Positions 46,844 through 59,600 of a DNA stretch of 64,000 nucleotides are shown piece by piece (the first letter of the stretch is position 1; every line of letters begins with the position of its first letter). Under the pieces are notes generated by a model. The model saw nothing but the letters and a program-made list of their open reading frames with translations, was not told the origin of the DNA and did no database searches. The stretch is from Gloeophyllum trabeum ATCC 11539. Its lineage: Eukaryota > Basidiomycota > Agaricomycetes > Gloeophyllales > Gloeophyllaceae. The stretch covers positions 326,578 through 390,577 of the forward strand of contig NW_006920420.1 in the NCBI RefSeq assembly GCF_000344685.1, read 5' to 3'. The position numbers and the translations under genes were made by a program.

Positions 46844-48363
46844 TCAAGCAACATCGACGAGGACCGTGTACGTAGACCTCACCCATGACGAGTCCTCGAT
46901 ATGCAAACAAATCCTGCCAGACCACTCATCCAGCGAACTCCCAAGGACATTGACATTCCCCGCGCCCGGCCCGAGCGAGAACGAGCTCACCGCAGGCCTC
47001 TTCGCCCCGTCATCCACGTCGGTGAACGTGTACAGATTGACAAGCAGCCCGTCGCGCGGGAAGTTCGTCGTGTAGCACCCGCGCCGCACGCCGCTCACGA
47101 CGTGCTGCGCGCCGTACGGGGCGGGGTACGACTTGAGCGCGCACGAGCAGAGGTCTGCGGACGGCTCGAGCACGAAGACGCGACACGGGCGCCAGAGCAT
47201 GAGCGCGCCCGTGTGCCGCCCGCGCGGGCCGTTCCACGCGACGGGGCTGCCGTAGCACGCGCTGGTCTCCCCCGGGTGGACGGCGTGCAGCGGTTCGGAC
47301 CAGATGGGCTCGGTCAGGGCGGCGTCGTGAAGGCTGTCTGGAGGCGATGCGGTAAGCTGGGGGATGGCGTACATGTAGATGCGCCGGTACGTGGAGAGGA
47401 CGAGGCGGTCGGGGGATATGATTTGCACTGTACAGAATCCTGCGAACTGGACGGTCGTCAGAGAGTGGCGCGCTGCAGAGCATGGTAATCTTACAATCGC
47501 ATCGTCCGGCTCGATGGCTATGTGCATACGAGCCTGCCTGACGGACGAGTCGTGGTTCTCAGGGATTGAACGGATGTCCAAATATGAAAGCCCGCGAGGA
47601 TCCATGTATAACAATACCATGATGTTTCCACCGACAAAGACACTGCCTGTGTATTGGAATCCAGGGAGGGCGGCTGCTGGGACATCATCGACCAGCTCGA
47701 CAGTGTTATTCGTGCTACTGAGATTAACTCGATATACATGCACTCTGCAGGAATGATGCTGTCAGTCGTAGTGGCGAGAGGAGAACACGGGATAGCATAC
47801 CCCGTATGGAGTGCGTATACCAGCATAATGTCCCCGGCCGGCGACATATAGGCCCGACTGCCCTGGCTTGTCAGATCCGCGGGATTCATCCCCGTAGCTA
47901 ACCGAAATGCATGCGGACAGCCGTTGACCGCCTGCAACTCCAACGACCCGTCGTGGTAGAGGGATACCAGCCACTCACCGCCGGGGAGCAACACGACATC
48001 TTCGAGCCCCGGGGCGGTTGGCAAGAATCGAATGTGGCGAGGTATGATGTTCGTATCATGCCAGTTTTTATCCACTCGTGCAGCGATCACAGCCCTTCTA
48101 CACGGAGGAGCGTGCCACAGCGAGCGGCCAATCTGGACGGCGCATGATAGAGGGAGGCTCAGGATACCGCTGAGGACGTGGTTCCATAGCGCGCTGTCCT
48201 GGGTGACGACGTGTAATTCTTTACATGTCTGCAAGAGAGTATAAGTAATGCATGACTAGGTTGGATTCCTGTAAAAACATACTCTGCGAACGTTGAGTAG
48301 GTCCTGCACTGACAATCCTCGAAGAATATCGAGAACTAATTCATACGGGAGGGTCGCAAGCAT
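46844..48363 (-). CDS. F-box domain protein with beta-propeller-like body
   Basis: Exon 1 (48363-48283) starts MLATLPYELVLDILRGLSVQ and continues DLLNVRR, a clear F-box helix 1-2. Exon 2 (48228-47801) continues TCKELHVVTQDSALWNHVL, the end of the F-box. Exon 3 is 47744-46844. Introns are 54 and 56 bp and the product has 469 residues. After the F-box, strands recur at 40-60 residue spacing (DVVLLPGGEWLVSLYHDGSL, GDIMLVYALHTGVHVYRVN, TVQIISPDRLVLST, ICLHIEDSS), as in degenerate WD-like propellers rather than LRRs. It differs in structure from the three two-exon F-box/LRR paralogs nearby. The likely job is presenting substrates to an SCF ligase. The gene is divergent to the Rieske-DUF455 gene. 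Confidence 0.75.
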
Positions 48364-48744
48364 TGTATGCAAGTCTTGAATGGCAGCAGCGTGAGCGCGT
48401 GTGGCCCATGCCTGCACCCTGACGCAGGCTATTTGAAGGCCTGCCGTGGTCCGAGACGTAACTCATCAAGCAGGCGCACTGACCGAGAACAGAAGCCTGC
48501 ACTGCACCGTCACCGATGGAGTCGGGCGACTTCGGTCTTCGCCACTCGGCTAGATTCCTACAGAGGTTTGTCGGCTCACATGCTGACACCGAATGCTCGT
48601 CTTCACGCAAGCTCCGTGGGGCCCCGCATATTCCAGAGGCCAATTCAGAAGAGGGCCGAGAGCGCCCGGCAATTCAGCTTCAGGCCAGATCGAGTTCGGC
48701 ATCCGACCCGGTACTCGACGATAGCAGGACGCTTGCCGGACACC

Positions 48745-50567
48745 ATGAATCTGTTACAGTCAGTGCTATTTCCGCTAGTTCCTTATGACAGAATCTTTAA
48801 TACATGTTGTCGCAGAGTAGCACCCTACAGCGACCTACTCAGTCACTCGCGGTACCTGCTCACTTTGCGCTCGGAGCAAGGCGCATACCATTCCTTGATC
48901 CTTTTCCGCCTGTCAGGATCGTCAGACACAGCGGTGCACGAGAAATATGCAGACTCGAGCTCGTCCCAAGGCTCGCAACATAGCCAGTTGTACGCGATGG
49001 AATCGACATGTCCCCACCTTGGTCTAGACATGTCTCACGCAGAGATCGAGGACTGTGAGTCTAGCGTGGTGGCTGTCTGTCCATGGCACAGGTGAGTTAT
49101 CTGTATCCTTCCGCAACTCATACTCCTTCGTAATATAACCAAAGGATTTGAAGATATGATTTCGACCTACGGACTGGTCATAGTGAGACGGGGCTTAAGG
49201 CGTGTACCTACAAGGTCGAGATACGTTCGGACGAATCTGCTGTGGAAAAGGTTTGGGTCGAGACGCCAGAAGAAGGACACAACTGGAGGTTAGTCGAGCT
49301 GAGGCCGGTCTCTGAAGGTGTGTCCCAGTATCACATGTCTCGCGCTCGAGCCATTCAACTGCGCTCTAGAATTCGCGGATCCTCCTCCTACGAAAGAGAC
49401 CCTGCACGAGCATGGGCTGGCAACCAATCTACCCATTCAAGACGAGAATATTGTGCCCCTTGACAATCACCCGAAGACGTTGATACAATGGGCAGTCCTG
49501 ATCCTGAATACGGCTGATCCAACAATGAAGGTGCGTCGTTCGTTATTCCCGCTAGGGGTTCACTGATGGCCATCACTAGGTCCAACGAACAAGGCACGCA
49601 GTTCATATGTTCCGCACAGGGCAGTTATCGTCCATAGGTCAAAGGGGCTCGAATGTGCCTCGGCCTCCGGACCTCCCACCTCGGCACGAGGCTTATGTGA
49701 AGAACACAGTTGACCCCAGTAAGATTGGACGGAGAAAGAATCGAGCTGTTATGTTACATGCACTCGCCAATATTGAGCAGTGGGCGTAAGTGAACAGCCA
49801 ATCTACCCCGAGCACATCGAGGACTAACGCCTAATCCGCTTATCCTACTTCATAGGATTGACCTCGCGTGAGTGCCCAGCTAGTCATCCGATCGTTCATC
49901 ACCTGAGCGTGGACGCTAAATCAGCTGGGATATTATTGCCCGCTTCGGCCCCATCCATCCAGACCTCCCTCCAGCTTTCTATTCCGACTTCGCGAAGGTT
50001 GCGCTAGACGAATCAAAGCACTTCAGTCTCCTCTGCTCCCGGCTGTCCGCCATCTCACCCGAAACGCCATACGGCTCCCTGCCCGTACACGCCTCCCTCT
50101 GGGAGTCCGCATCCATCACCTTCTCTTCCCTCCGCGCGCGCCTCGCTATCATTCACCTCGTGCAGGAGGCCCGCGGGCTGGACGTAAACCCCGCGACTAT
50201 CGAGAAGTTCCGACGGCAGGGGGACGCGGATAGCGTGAAGGTGTTAGAGGTGATACACACGGATGAGGTAACGCACGTCACGGCGGGCCACCGGTGGTTT
50301 ACGTGGATGTGCGCGAAGGAGGGCGTGGATCCGGTCAAGACGTTCAGAGAGGATGTGAGGAGGTGCTGGAGGGGCGACGTGAAAGGCCCGTTCAACGCCC
50401 AGGACCGGGAGAAGGCGGGGCTGACGAGGGACTTCTATGAGGACCTGAGGGGAGAAATGGGATGGGTGGGTAATAACGGTCGGTACAGAACGGATTCTCA
50501 ACCGGCGGAAACGCTGGAAGGACAGACTGCTGCTGTGCAAGTGGAATACGAGAAGGAACGCCGTTGA
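48745..50567 (+). CDS. Rieske [2Fe-2S] plus DUF455 ferritin-like fusion protein
   Basis: Exons 48745-49091, 49154-49317, 49370-49530, 49580-49785, 49856-49867 (12 nt) and 49925-50567 give 510 residues. The first domain holds ESTCPHLGLDMSHA and, across the first intron, VCPWHRYDFDLRTG. The two CxH / CxxH pairs bind a Rieske cluster. The second domain is DUF455, a ferritin-like helical fold: RAVMLHALANIEQWAIDLAW, FAKVALDESKHFSLL and LEVIHTDEVTHVTAGHRWF supply Glu and ExxH/DExxH ligands for a di-iron site. A Rieske donor linked to a di-iron centre suggests electron delivery to an oxygenase or hydroxylase, as in tRNA-modifying MiaE-type enzymes, but the substrate is unknown. The start is uncertain: the same frame is open back to 48367. 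Confidence 0.83.
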
Positions 50568-51293
50568 TGAGCTTTCAATTATTAGTTGTCATGCGTACTA
50601 TTTAATTGTTGCTCAGCGAGTTGTGCATCAGTACATTTGTGAGTCCTTTCATTCCATCCCAATAGCCTCGAATTGCAGCTCACTACGCCTTTCGTCAGAC
50701 AATTACCGTAGCTTTGTCTTGAGCATTGTGAGTCGAATGAGATCTAATCCTTTAGGCGAATGCTGGAGATTCTGATTGTGCCTAACATCGAGTCCTGGGG
50801 CTTGTCTATCCCGATGCTTCCCCGTCATCGGCTATGATCGAAATCCAGAGGCTCGTGAACTACTGACATTGCACCATATTCACCCTGGCTGCTGGATTTT
50901 GTGCTCACACCATCGTTCAGAGAGACATGGATGAACATCCCGCGCGTCGATGGAGCTCTCCCAACTGCCCACGAACAGCAGCAGCATCAGCGAGCTCACT
51001 GCCCGCGCAACCTCGCGGGACCAATTCGATCGCGGATGCTAGCGGAAGCAAGCGTCACACCTTCCTTGTCCTCTTCTTCCGCATTCCTCAGGCTCCAACT
51101 GCGTCCCCGAATCAGGAAATCATGGGCGCGGATAACCTGAATCGACAGGGTCCAGCCTCGAACGGTCCTTGACACCATGCGTACCGCGGATAATTGTGTC
51201 CTCCTGGGCTCGTATATAGTCTGAAGGAAACCCCGCTCCTCGCTCCACCGCACACACGCACCTCTTCCTCATCCCGCCTCCCTCGACTCAAAC
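50568..51293. other. Intergenic with TATA box
   Basis: This spacer contains a TATA-like TATATA at 51213-51218, about 76 bases before the ATG at 51294. Nothing else is recognised. Confidence 0.4.
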
Positions 51294-51771
51294 ATGCTCT
51301 TCAAGTCGTACATTGCCGCGACGCTGTTCGCGACAATGTTCGGTACGTTGCTCTCGTCATGCGACCTATTCACCCCTTTACTGACGCTCTATAGCTTTCT
51401 CCTCGGCTGCACCAATAGAGAACCCATCGTCGGGCGTGTCAATTGAAGCCCGCCCATCTTCGCCCCTGCCGCTTCTCTCTGGACGGTGGGTTCCCTTCCC
51501 GCCACATTTGCGTGAGGTGAGCACCCAGCGTTATTGTCCCGATATTCGAACTCGTAGCTCATGCACACGTCTATTCAAGCGCACGCCCGCTCGACGCGGC
51601 AGGGCGTCCGGGTCTGTCCCGCTTCGGATACGCAGGGAAGCAGCACTGGTGAGTTGGCAGCATGCCGCTGTCAGCGAATTGGATGTTGAAGGTTCTTTAC
51701 ATAGGACGCGTTGGAATAGCATGATGTCTTCCGCTTTCTTCCTTCCTCGTATATACGGTTCTTTTCGTTGA
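51294..51771 (+). CDS. Putative small secreted protein
   Basis: Exon 1 (51294-51342) and exon 2 (from 51395, 52-bp GT-AG intron) join to a signal peptide, MLFKSYIAATLFATMFAFSSAAP, followed by ENPSSGVSIEARPSSPLPLL. The open frame continues to 51771 (141 residues in all), but the Arg/Ser-rich second half looks poorly coding, and a further intron (for example after SGR near 51480) is possible. A TATA box at 51213, a short C-rich leader and the cleavable signal support a real expressed gene. No family is recognised; small secreted proteins of this form are common in wood-decay fungi. Confidence 0.45.
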
Positions 51772-52281
51772 AACGTTGGTAGAACGTCTGGTTTCGAAGT
51801 TTGTACTGTACGAGCGTCTGTCAGCGCTGGAAGCTATTATGTACTCAAGGTACAATTGATGAAGGCCGATGTGCCTCGCATGGAGTCTCTGAACGTCCGG
51901 CGGGCTGCGACCCAGGCAGTAAATGCAAGCATTCTCTATGCGAGTGATAGGATAATACCCTCCCGACAACGTACATAGGCCAGTGAGCAACCTAAAGGTC
52001 CCTATATCACCATTAGAGTTATGGTACTCCGGTATTACACATGCCAAGGGAAGAGCAGCGCAAGACTGCGCCTCCAACAGCGGAGCCGTGACCACGGAGG
52101 TACTCGGTGTTCAGGCCCCAGAGATCCCACCGAGGGAAAGCTGGGTTGCATCATACGCGGAAACTCGGCTGCGAGCCTTATGGAGGTTGTGATAGGTGCA
52201 GCAGGCTTAAACAATCAGGATCCAACCCCCTCGCCATACGACCACAGGGCGCATCGCGCGCCCGCCGACGTGCCCGACCCA
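51772..52281. other. Intergenic, nothing recognised
   Basis: No motif-bearing frame is seen on either strand. Confidence 0.4.
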
Positions 52282-53034
52282 CTACGTGGGCAGCAAGACG
52301 ACGCTGACGCCCGCCTTGCCCATCCGCATCTCGACCCCGAGCGCGCTGAGATCGCCGTACGGCTTGTTGAGTTCCATACCTGCGGCGACGAACGTCGCGC
52401 GGCGGACGAGGTGGTGCGGGGAGGTAGGCGAGGACGCGCGCGGTTGGTGCCGCCAGAACGGCGTCGGTCGGACTATCATCATTGGTGTCCTTCAGTATTC
52501 GCAGACAGGATGACGTTACGGGTGGAGGGACTTACAGAGGGGCGGCGGGGGCGGGAGGAGCGTGCCTGTGCGCGGGTTGCTGCCAAGGTAGGAGCGGGGC
52601 GGGGGAAGCGGGAGGCTGTGACTCTTGCGCGGAATGGGCGCGGTGGACGGGTGCTCGGGCACGCCGCGGGTCGAGTGCCGGGGGATCGCGCGCGTGTACG
52701 CGGACGTCGGCGAGGCGGGGGAGGGCCGCGGCGGTGGGGCGGGGTTAGGGGTAGGAGGGAGGGACAGTGGCGGAGGCGCGGAGGACGAGCGCTGCCGCCT
52801 ATGTCGCTGTGCGTTCGATTTAAACGTGTTTCGCGGTGGAGAGAGGTATTGAGGCGGGTTGCCTGCGTGAGGGCTAGGGCTACGGGGCAGGGAAGGCGTT
52901 GAGGGCGATTGGGGTAAACGCGCCCTCGAGAGCCGCGCGAGGTAGTTGGTCGACTTCGAGCCTGAAGATGAGGCATAGTCGGAAAGGGAGGGATAGAGCG
53001 GATTCGAGGAGCCCAGTATCGTCAGGTCCGCCAT
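52282..53034 (-). CDS. Pro/Ser/Arg-rich low-complexity protein
   Basis: The frame begins MADLTILGSSNPLYPSLSDY at 53034 with a good start context. Exon 1 (to 52536) is almost entirely Pro, Ser and Arg with SP and PPPP runs, typical of a disordered, possibly phosphorylated protein. A GTAAGT donor at 52535 and an acceptor at 52473 (63 bp) join in phase to exon 2, which ends in a folded-looking segment: VRRATFVAAGMELNKPYGDL, then ALGVEMRMGKAGVSVVLLPT. Total length is 229 residues. High GC makes the other strand open too, so the call rests on the start, the splice signals and the non-repetitive tail. Function is unknown. Confidence 0.42.
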
Positions 53035-53819
53035 GATTCACCGCTTCAGCTCCGTCGTTGGCTTTGGGGTAAGTACAAATAAGTTACGAGTCCGTTTTGA
53101 GCACGAGGGCCAGCAGATATCCAAGGCTGCCTCGAGGCCGCGATTAGCAAAGTACAGTGTAGGAGCGGGTATTGCTGCGGAAGACGACAAATACAGAGCA
53201 CGGCGAGAGATATTTCGGTGCACGCTGCAGTATGCAGCCTGACGACGATGAGAGCGAAGAAGAAAGAGCGACGGGTTTAGAGTGCAAGACGTTATGTATG
53301 TCGTTACGAGAAGAGGAAGACAATGCGATGTTCCAGTCGCTATTCAGGCATGGGGTGCAATGCCCGTGAGGGGAAGGTCTGGCGGCGGCAGTGGAAGTCC
53401 GTCGGAAGACCTGGTGGACATCGCAAGGACTGCTGCCGGGACCTCCTCGTAAGTGCATCCCCCTCTCGGTCGTTTACAATCCTGCAACTTGAAGGGCACA
53501 AGTGGGGTTCTCCTTGAACTTTTAGATCCACAAGCATTGCAACATATCGCCAATGAGCACCCTCCACGCTATGGAAGGCTTCCCGCCTACAGCCACAAAA
53601 ACTCTCCAGGGACTACATAGGAATGCCAGTGGCTTGGGCACGCCCCCTATATCCTTGAACCCACAGATACTCCTCTGCTGTAAATTTCAAGAGAAACGGA
53701 CGGTCGAACGTACCACAAATTAACAGGAGAAATCCCAACGTCCGGTTAGCTGAGAGGGAGGACAGCAGTGGCAAGCCGTAGTATTCAGGCCGAGCAGCAG
53801 ACAGAAACTCCATAACATA
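53035..53819. other. Intergenic, nothing firm
   Basis: Overlapping open frames on both strands (up to about 105 codons) show no recognisable domain. Confidence 0.4.
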
Positions 53820-56089
53820 CTACTTGAATGCGTCACTCCGGATCCACTCGTTCATCATTTGTGTCATCTCCTGCCAGCTGCGTCTCTCCTCTGCTACAGT
53901 GTCCAGATGCTCCAAGACGTCCTCCGGGAGGCACAAGACCATCGCCTTGGTGTTCAAGTGCGGGAACATTCGATCGAGTGCTCTAGCGAAGACCTCTGGA
54001 TTCGCGTATGTCGGCTTTACGAGATTCAGGATTTCTAACGGATGGTTTGTCTCCATTATCGTTGTCGTATCGAGATCCTCCGATACGTCCAGTGAGTAAA
54101 GATCCAAGGAGCGGAGATCAGGGGTGTGGTCAGCGAATGCCACGAGACTTTGTAGGGTTATTCCCCGGTCCACCGGGCACAAGTTCAATCGCAATTCTCG
54201 TAGGTTAGGCCAGGCGAATATCATCTGCTGGATATCAGTGTCAGTTATCAGATACGGCGAGAGCTCCTCCGGTTCGGCAAAACAGGGTGACATATAGAAC
54301 TTTTCAAGGCAACGGAGCTCAAGGAGCGGGCCAATGGTTGCGAATATTCTGGGCGAATCAGGAGACCCTGAATCACGCACTTCCTCGAAATCCAGCCTCA
54401 GCGTCGTGAGAGTGGCCGCGAACTTTGTCAACGATTGGCACAGTACGTACGTCTGTTCGGCTTGCAAATGTTCGTCTATTTCGTTGAGATAGCAATACTT
54501 CAGGTGCTTCGAAGATATGCCCCTGAGGATCGCCGCGGTCTCGAGCGGCATGGTATTCTCCGCGTGGAAAGTCTCCAGCCTCGGAAATATGGAAAAGTCG
54601 CCTTCAATAGTTTCGGTTTTCTCGATGCATGCTATCACGCCAAATGTCTTGACTTGGGTGAGGGGCGCAAAGGATCGCAAGAGGGGCGCCTTCACCCATC
54701 CGGCTTTGCCCATGTGGAGGTCGCTAAGATCCAGCTCCTCAAGAGTTACGAGGCGGCTGACGAAGTCCAGAGGGAATTCAGCCAAGTATCCACCCAGACG
54801 AAATATCTTGAGATTGGGCACTTTCTCGGGAAGGGCTGCAAACCATTTCCCGAGGGCACCACCGGGATCTGTGACCAGGCTCCAGCCCCAAACAGCGGAC
54901 TTTGGGGCCCCGACCTCAATAGAAATTGCTTGGAGAGTCGGGGCGACGAAGGCAGATAGCACGGAGCCCAGGAGCGGATCTATGTCACAGCGTGTATTCT
55001 TTTGAGTCCATTTGAGCCTTCGCAAGCTGGGTGTCAGTGGCCCACGTCTCATCGACAGTAGCATGATGATGACTTCATAAGCATCAGGGTCGTCTCCGTC
55101 TGAGGATTGGTGAGAGTCCCAGTTCGATTGTTCCTTGCCGGAGTCGCCTTTTGCAGATATCCATTCTTCAGTGGCATCTTCAATAGGACCGCCTTCTTCA
55201 GGGCGGTCTTGTTCAAAGTCACCTTTGACAAGTCTGCCTTCTTCTGAGTCGTGTTCTCGAGGATTGCCTTGTCTAGAGTCATCTTCCACAGCACCATCCT
55301 CTCCAGAGCTGTCTTCTCCAAAGGAGCCGCCGTCGTGAGAGGCGTATCCTTCAGCATTGGTTTGGTCAGAGTGGTTGTCGCGAGAGTCGTCTCCAGGATC
55401 GCCTTGCTCAGAATCACCTTTCAATAATCCTGCTTCTGCAGTTCGACCTTCTCTAGTTTCTTCTTCTCCCGAACTGTCTTCAACCCAGGCACGTCCTCCA
55501 GTGCCGATGCTTTCAGAGTTGTCGATGGACTCGTCTGCATCCAGGTGACCTATGTCAGAGCCGTCTTCATCGTAGCTAGTTCTGCCCCCCCAGCAGGAAG
55601 TGGCTTTGATCTCCCGTATGCGATGGGCATACACGTCGAAACGCGTCCAATCCACCACAAGGTGTGAGGTATCGGCATTCTTCACAGGAGCATAGGGAAG
55701 AAGCCCATTAACCTTTATGTAAGTGCATGCCAATGAAGATGCATGCCACTTACGCCGTGCAATAATTGTCTATTCCGCAAAGCGGTCTGCGGAGCCAATG
55801 CGAGAAGAGGTTCGAGGCCAGTAACTCTCTCCCAGAGGACGTCTAGCGCGGGATCCAGCCAATGCTTGCAGCTTAGAGCAAGGTCCAGAAGGTCTCGTTT
55901 CCCATACTTTTCGCTGCTTCGTATATCAAGGCAAATAATGTAGCATAGCTCGAGGGGTAGATAGAGTCCAGGGCCGATGGATGTGTAGCTCATATTTCTA
56001 AAAGAAAAATAGTACTGGCCGTGGTAAGTGGGTGCTGTCAAGGAAGAGGATAGTCGGATGAGCTCTACTTCAGACGCCCTCGGTGGCAC
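53820..56089 (-). CDS. F-box/LRR-type protein with long acidic insertion
   Basis: Exon 1 (56089-55754, 112 codons) carries the F-box: GLYLPLELCYIICLDIRSSE, then LDLALSCKHWLDPALDVLWE and RVTGLEPLLALA. The intron 55713-55753 is only 41 bp. Exon 2 (55712-53820) opens VNGLLPYAPVKNADTSHLVV with WTRFDVYAHRIREIK, the paralogous start of the repeat domain. The repeat domain is interrupted by about 175 residues (about 160-335) of Asp/Glu/Ser/Gly repeats such as EDSSGEDGAVEDDSRQGNPR. LRRs then resume (LRRLKWTQ, LEELDLSDLH, LRELRLNLC, LRSLDLYSLD). Total length is 742 residues. The DNA of the acidic part is a degenerate minisatellite, readable as a Lys/Thr/Leu repeat in another frame. The ATG at 55991 (MSYTSIGPG) could also be the start. 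SCF substrate binding is inferred. Confidence 0.78.
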
Positions 56090-56322
56090 GAAGATCAGTC
56101 GAGAACAATGGCCAGGCGCCGGATAATAAAACGCTGTAGTAGGACATTATCATGAGAGGAAAGAGTTCTGCTGTGTTAACCATGTTGCTCAGAATGATGT
56201 ATTATGCGGATCAGGCTGGTGCTGCAGTCATCTTCCGTGTGGCACTCTTGGATTCGGCACCTGATTCATAAACAGGACGTCGTTAGCCTCTAGAAAGATT
56301 CTGTCAAAGGAGTGTCCTATTG

Positions 56323-56580
56323 TGTAGAAACTAGTGACAGTGAATCTCAGCCGTATGCGACACGACTTTGTATAGCAATGTATGTACCTAGTGACAGTGA
56401 ATCTAGTACATGCTGTCAGGTACATCAATATTGTAGTGTGGGCATGAAACTCACCTCAGCCGTATGCGACACGACTGAGGGAAAGGAAAAGGGGAAAAGG
56501 GGAAGGGCGCCCGTATATACCCGAGCGCGTTCGTCACAGTGAAGGTGGTGAAAACATTTCTTCACATCGTAAACTCAACA
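56323..56580 (-). repeat. 3' LTR of the copia element
   Basis: This 258-bp LTR contains two internal direct repeats, CTAGTGACAGTGAATCT and CTCAGCCGTATGCGACACGACT, and a CGTATATACCCG TATA-like box. I see no difference from the other LTR. Confidence 0.95.
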
Positions 56581-56657
56581 CTCCTCCTCGATGAGAAGAC
56601 CACCGAATCGTCCAAAGTGACTCCTCCTCGCATGGCGAAGTCGTTCGTGACTCCTCC

Positions 56658-59600
56658 TCAAGTTGACGCGTCTTCTTCAGCTTCTCCTAATGATGAAGGG
56701 GTTTTGTGCAGGCCTAGAAATGAACGCAAGCGAATGAATGGCCCGGCGTCCAACGCTTTCGTGAAGATGTCGGCGACGTTGTCCTTAGTGTTGACGTAGC
56801 TAACCTTCAGCGCGCCGGAATCACTGAGTTCGCGAATGTAATGATGTTTGACGTCGATATGCTTTGTGCGGCTGTGGAATGAGGGATCACTGGAGAGAAC
56901 GATAGCACCTGTATTATCGCAGAGTAGAGGGGTTGGCGTGAGTTGCTCGAAGTGGATGCCATTGAGGAGAGTCCGTAGCCAGACGAGTTCCTTTGCTGAT
57001 TCGGCAGCAGCAATGTACTCGGATTCGCAAGATGATTGGGATACTGTTTTCTGTTTTCGGGAGGACCAAGTAACAACGCCAGAGCCTAGAGTAAAGCAGT
57101 AGCCACCGACGGACCGACGAGTATCGGGGCACATAGCGTAGCCAGAGTCAGTATAGCCGACAAGCTGCGCAGTGCGTGGTCCGCCGAGTACGAGCTTGAG
57201 TTCTCTAGTTCCCTTAAGGTATCGTATGATGCGCTTGGCGGCGTCCCAGTGGGCGGAACCGTAGCAGTCGAGGAACTGACTGAGATGTTGAACCGCGTAC
57301 GCAATATCCGGGCGGGTACCTACAGCCAGATACATCAGAGATCCGATGAGGGAGCGGTACGGGAGTGTGGCTGCTATGAGTTTCTCCTCCTCGGTCTTCG
57401 GCGAATGTTCAGTACGTGAGAGGCGGAGACCGGCATCCATTGGCGTCGCGATGGGATAAGCATCTTTCATGTTGAACTGGGCGATGATACGGTCGATGAG
57501 GGCAGTTTGGGAGAGGGAGACAGTACGTGCAGCGCGGTCACGTTCAATGGCGATTCCAATACAGAACTTGGCATCACCTTGATCACTGATTTGCCACTTT
57601 TCACGCAATTGTGATTTGAAGCGAGCGTTCGCCTCGGGAGGGTTTGCGATGGACAGGAAGTCGTCAACATGGACACCCGCGATTACGACGCCTGATTCGT
57701 CCTGGCGGTAGTAAAGACAGTACTCGCAGGGGAGGCGGGTGAATTTGAGTTCGACCATGCGATCATGCATCGTACGGTTCCAAATCCGTCCGGCCTGTTT
57801 CATCCCGTAGAGTCCCTTTTGAAGTTCCCAGACCCAGTCTTCCTTGCCAGGTTCCTCGAAGCCGACAGGTTGTTGCATGTAGCAAGTTTCGCCAGGAGGA
57901 AGTAAGCCATAGAGGAACGCAGTCTTGATGTCGATCTGCTGAGCATCCCAGTCGAGTGCGGCAGCGAGATGGAGAAGGACACGGAATGACTCCATGCGCA
58001 TGGTAGGAGAGGTGGTTTTGTCGTAGTCCAAACCAAAAACAGCCTCGTAGCCTTTGCAGACATAGCGAGCCTTGTAGCGAGCGGGCGCGCCGGTGGCATC
58101 ACGTTTCAGACGAAAAACAGGGCGGCCGTGCATGAGCTTGCGGCCGGGAGGGACCGCAGAAGGGGGGACAAGTTTGTAGACACCCAGTTCCTTGATTGAG
58201 GCGAATTCCTCGAGTAAAGCGTTATGCCATTGGGCGGCGTCAGTGGAGGACATGGCTTCTTTCAGGTTTTTGGGGTCGTCCGGGAACTCGACATCAATAG
58301 GGCCGTCCTGGAGGGCGGCAAAGGATTCGTGGAGCATGGACAGAACTTCATCGATGGTGGGAGGGGAAGTGGCAGCACGACGATCAAGACGTTCTTGGTG
58401 GAGGCGCGCGCCGATGGCCCGGGATTCAGCAACGGCCTGTTGGACAGGACCAATCTTGGGAAGATCGTGAGCGAGGGCGAATTTGTCGCTAGGAATGGGG
58501 ACGCGAGAGGAGCGACGGGGTGTGGGAAGCGGAATGGTGTCGGTGACGGGATTGGGGTCGTGGGGTGGAAAATCAGGGGGAGAGGATGGTGAGGAAATAA
58601 AAGGGGAGTCCATGGGAGAAACCAGGGGAGGGTCATCGCTGTTGGGGGGAAGTACACCAAGGGGATTCGCAGTAAGGGGGAGGTTTGAAATGGTTTGAGG
58701 GCTTGAGGTAACTGCGGGGACAGAAGGACCGTGAGTGTTTGCGGTATCGTCATCATTTGAATCAAGGGGATCAATGCCAGTGTCAGTAGGAGGGAGAGAG
58801 GATGAGGAGTCGCCGAGTATGCGTCCGGGATGGACAACGCGAGGGAGTGCTTCGTGGGACTCAATGAATTGAACGTTGAACGAGGTGATAACGCGGTGTG
58901 TAGGGCGGTGGTAACAGCGATAGGCTTTGGAATTGGGACTGTAGCCGATAAGGACACATTCGATAGATCGTGGTTTGATCTTAGGGTTGTATTTGTTTTC
59001 GACGAGGACGAATGCCCGGCAACCAATCTCACGTAGATGGCTGAGATTCGGTTTTCGGCCATAGTAGGCTTCGAAAGGGGTTTTCCCAACGAGAGAACGA
59101 GAGGGCGTGCGCGAGGTAAGGTAACAAGCAGTGAGGATGAGTTCGTCCCAGCGATTCTCAGGAAGGTTAGATTGGATACGCATGGTACGTGCCTTGTTGC
59201 GAAGGGTACGGTGGATACGTTCGCCACGCCCGTTGTGCGCGGAAGTATGTGGGGCGGTGAACTGTTGTTGGGTACCACGAGATGCAAGCCATGCAGACAT
59301 CTTATCACTCTTCAGTTCGCCATTATCGGTGCGATAGGTGCCAACGCGGAATCCGGTCTCGAGTTCACGAGCGCGCTCCCAATCTTGGAGGTGTTGGAAA
59401 GCGGCGTCTTTCGAACGTAGAGGCAGTGACCAAGGAAATGATGTATAATCGTCTATGAGGTTCAATACATATTTGTTGCCCAAAGCTGATACAACTGACT
59501 CCTCCATGAGGTCAGCATACACGATTTCTAGCGCCCTAGTAGCCTTCGCCCCCTCTCGAACCTTGGGTACCGAACATTTGACCTGTTTCCCGAGGATACA

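Noticed and set aside
53144..53458. 105-codon minus-strand frame
   Set aside because: Overlaps other open frames, low complexity, no domain.
55049..55417. Lys/Thr/Leu repeat protein on the minus strand
   Set aside because: Alternative frame of the acidic repeat inside the F-box/LRR gene; the acidic frame is continuous with conserved LRRs on both sides.
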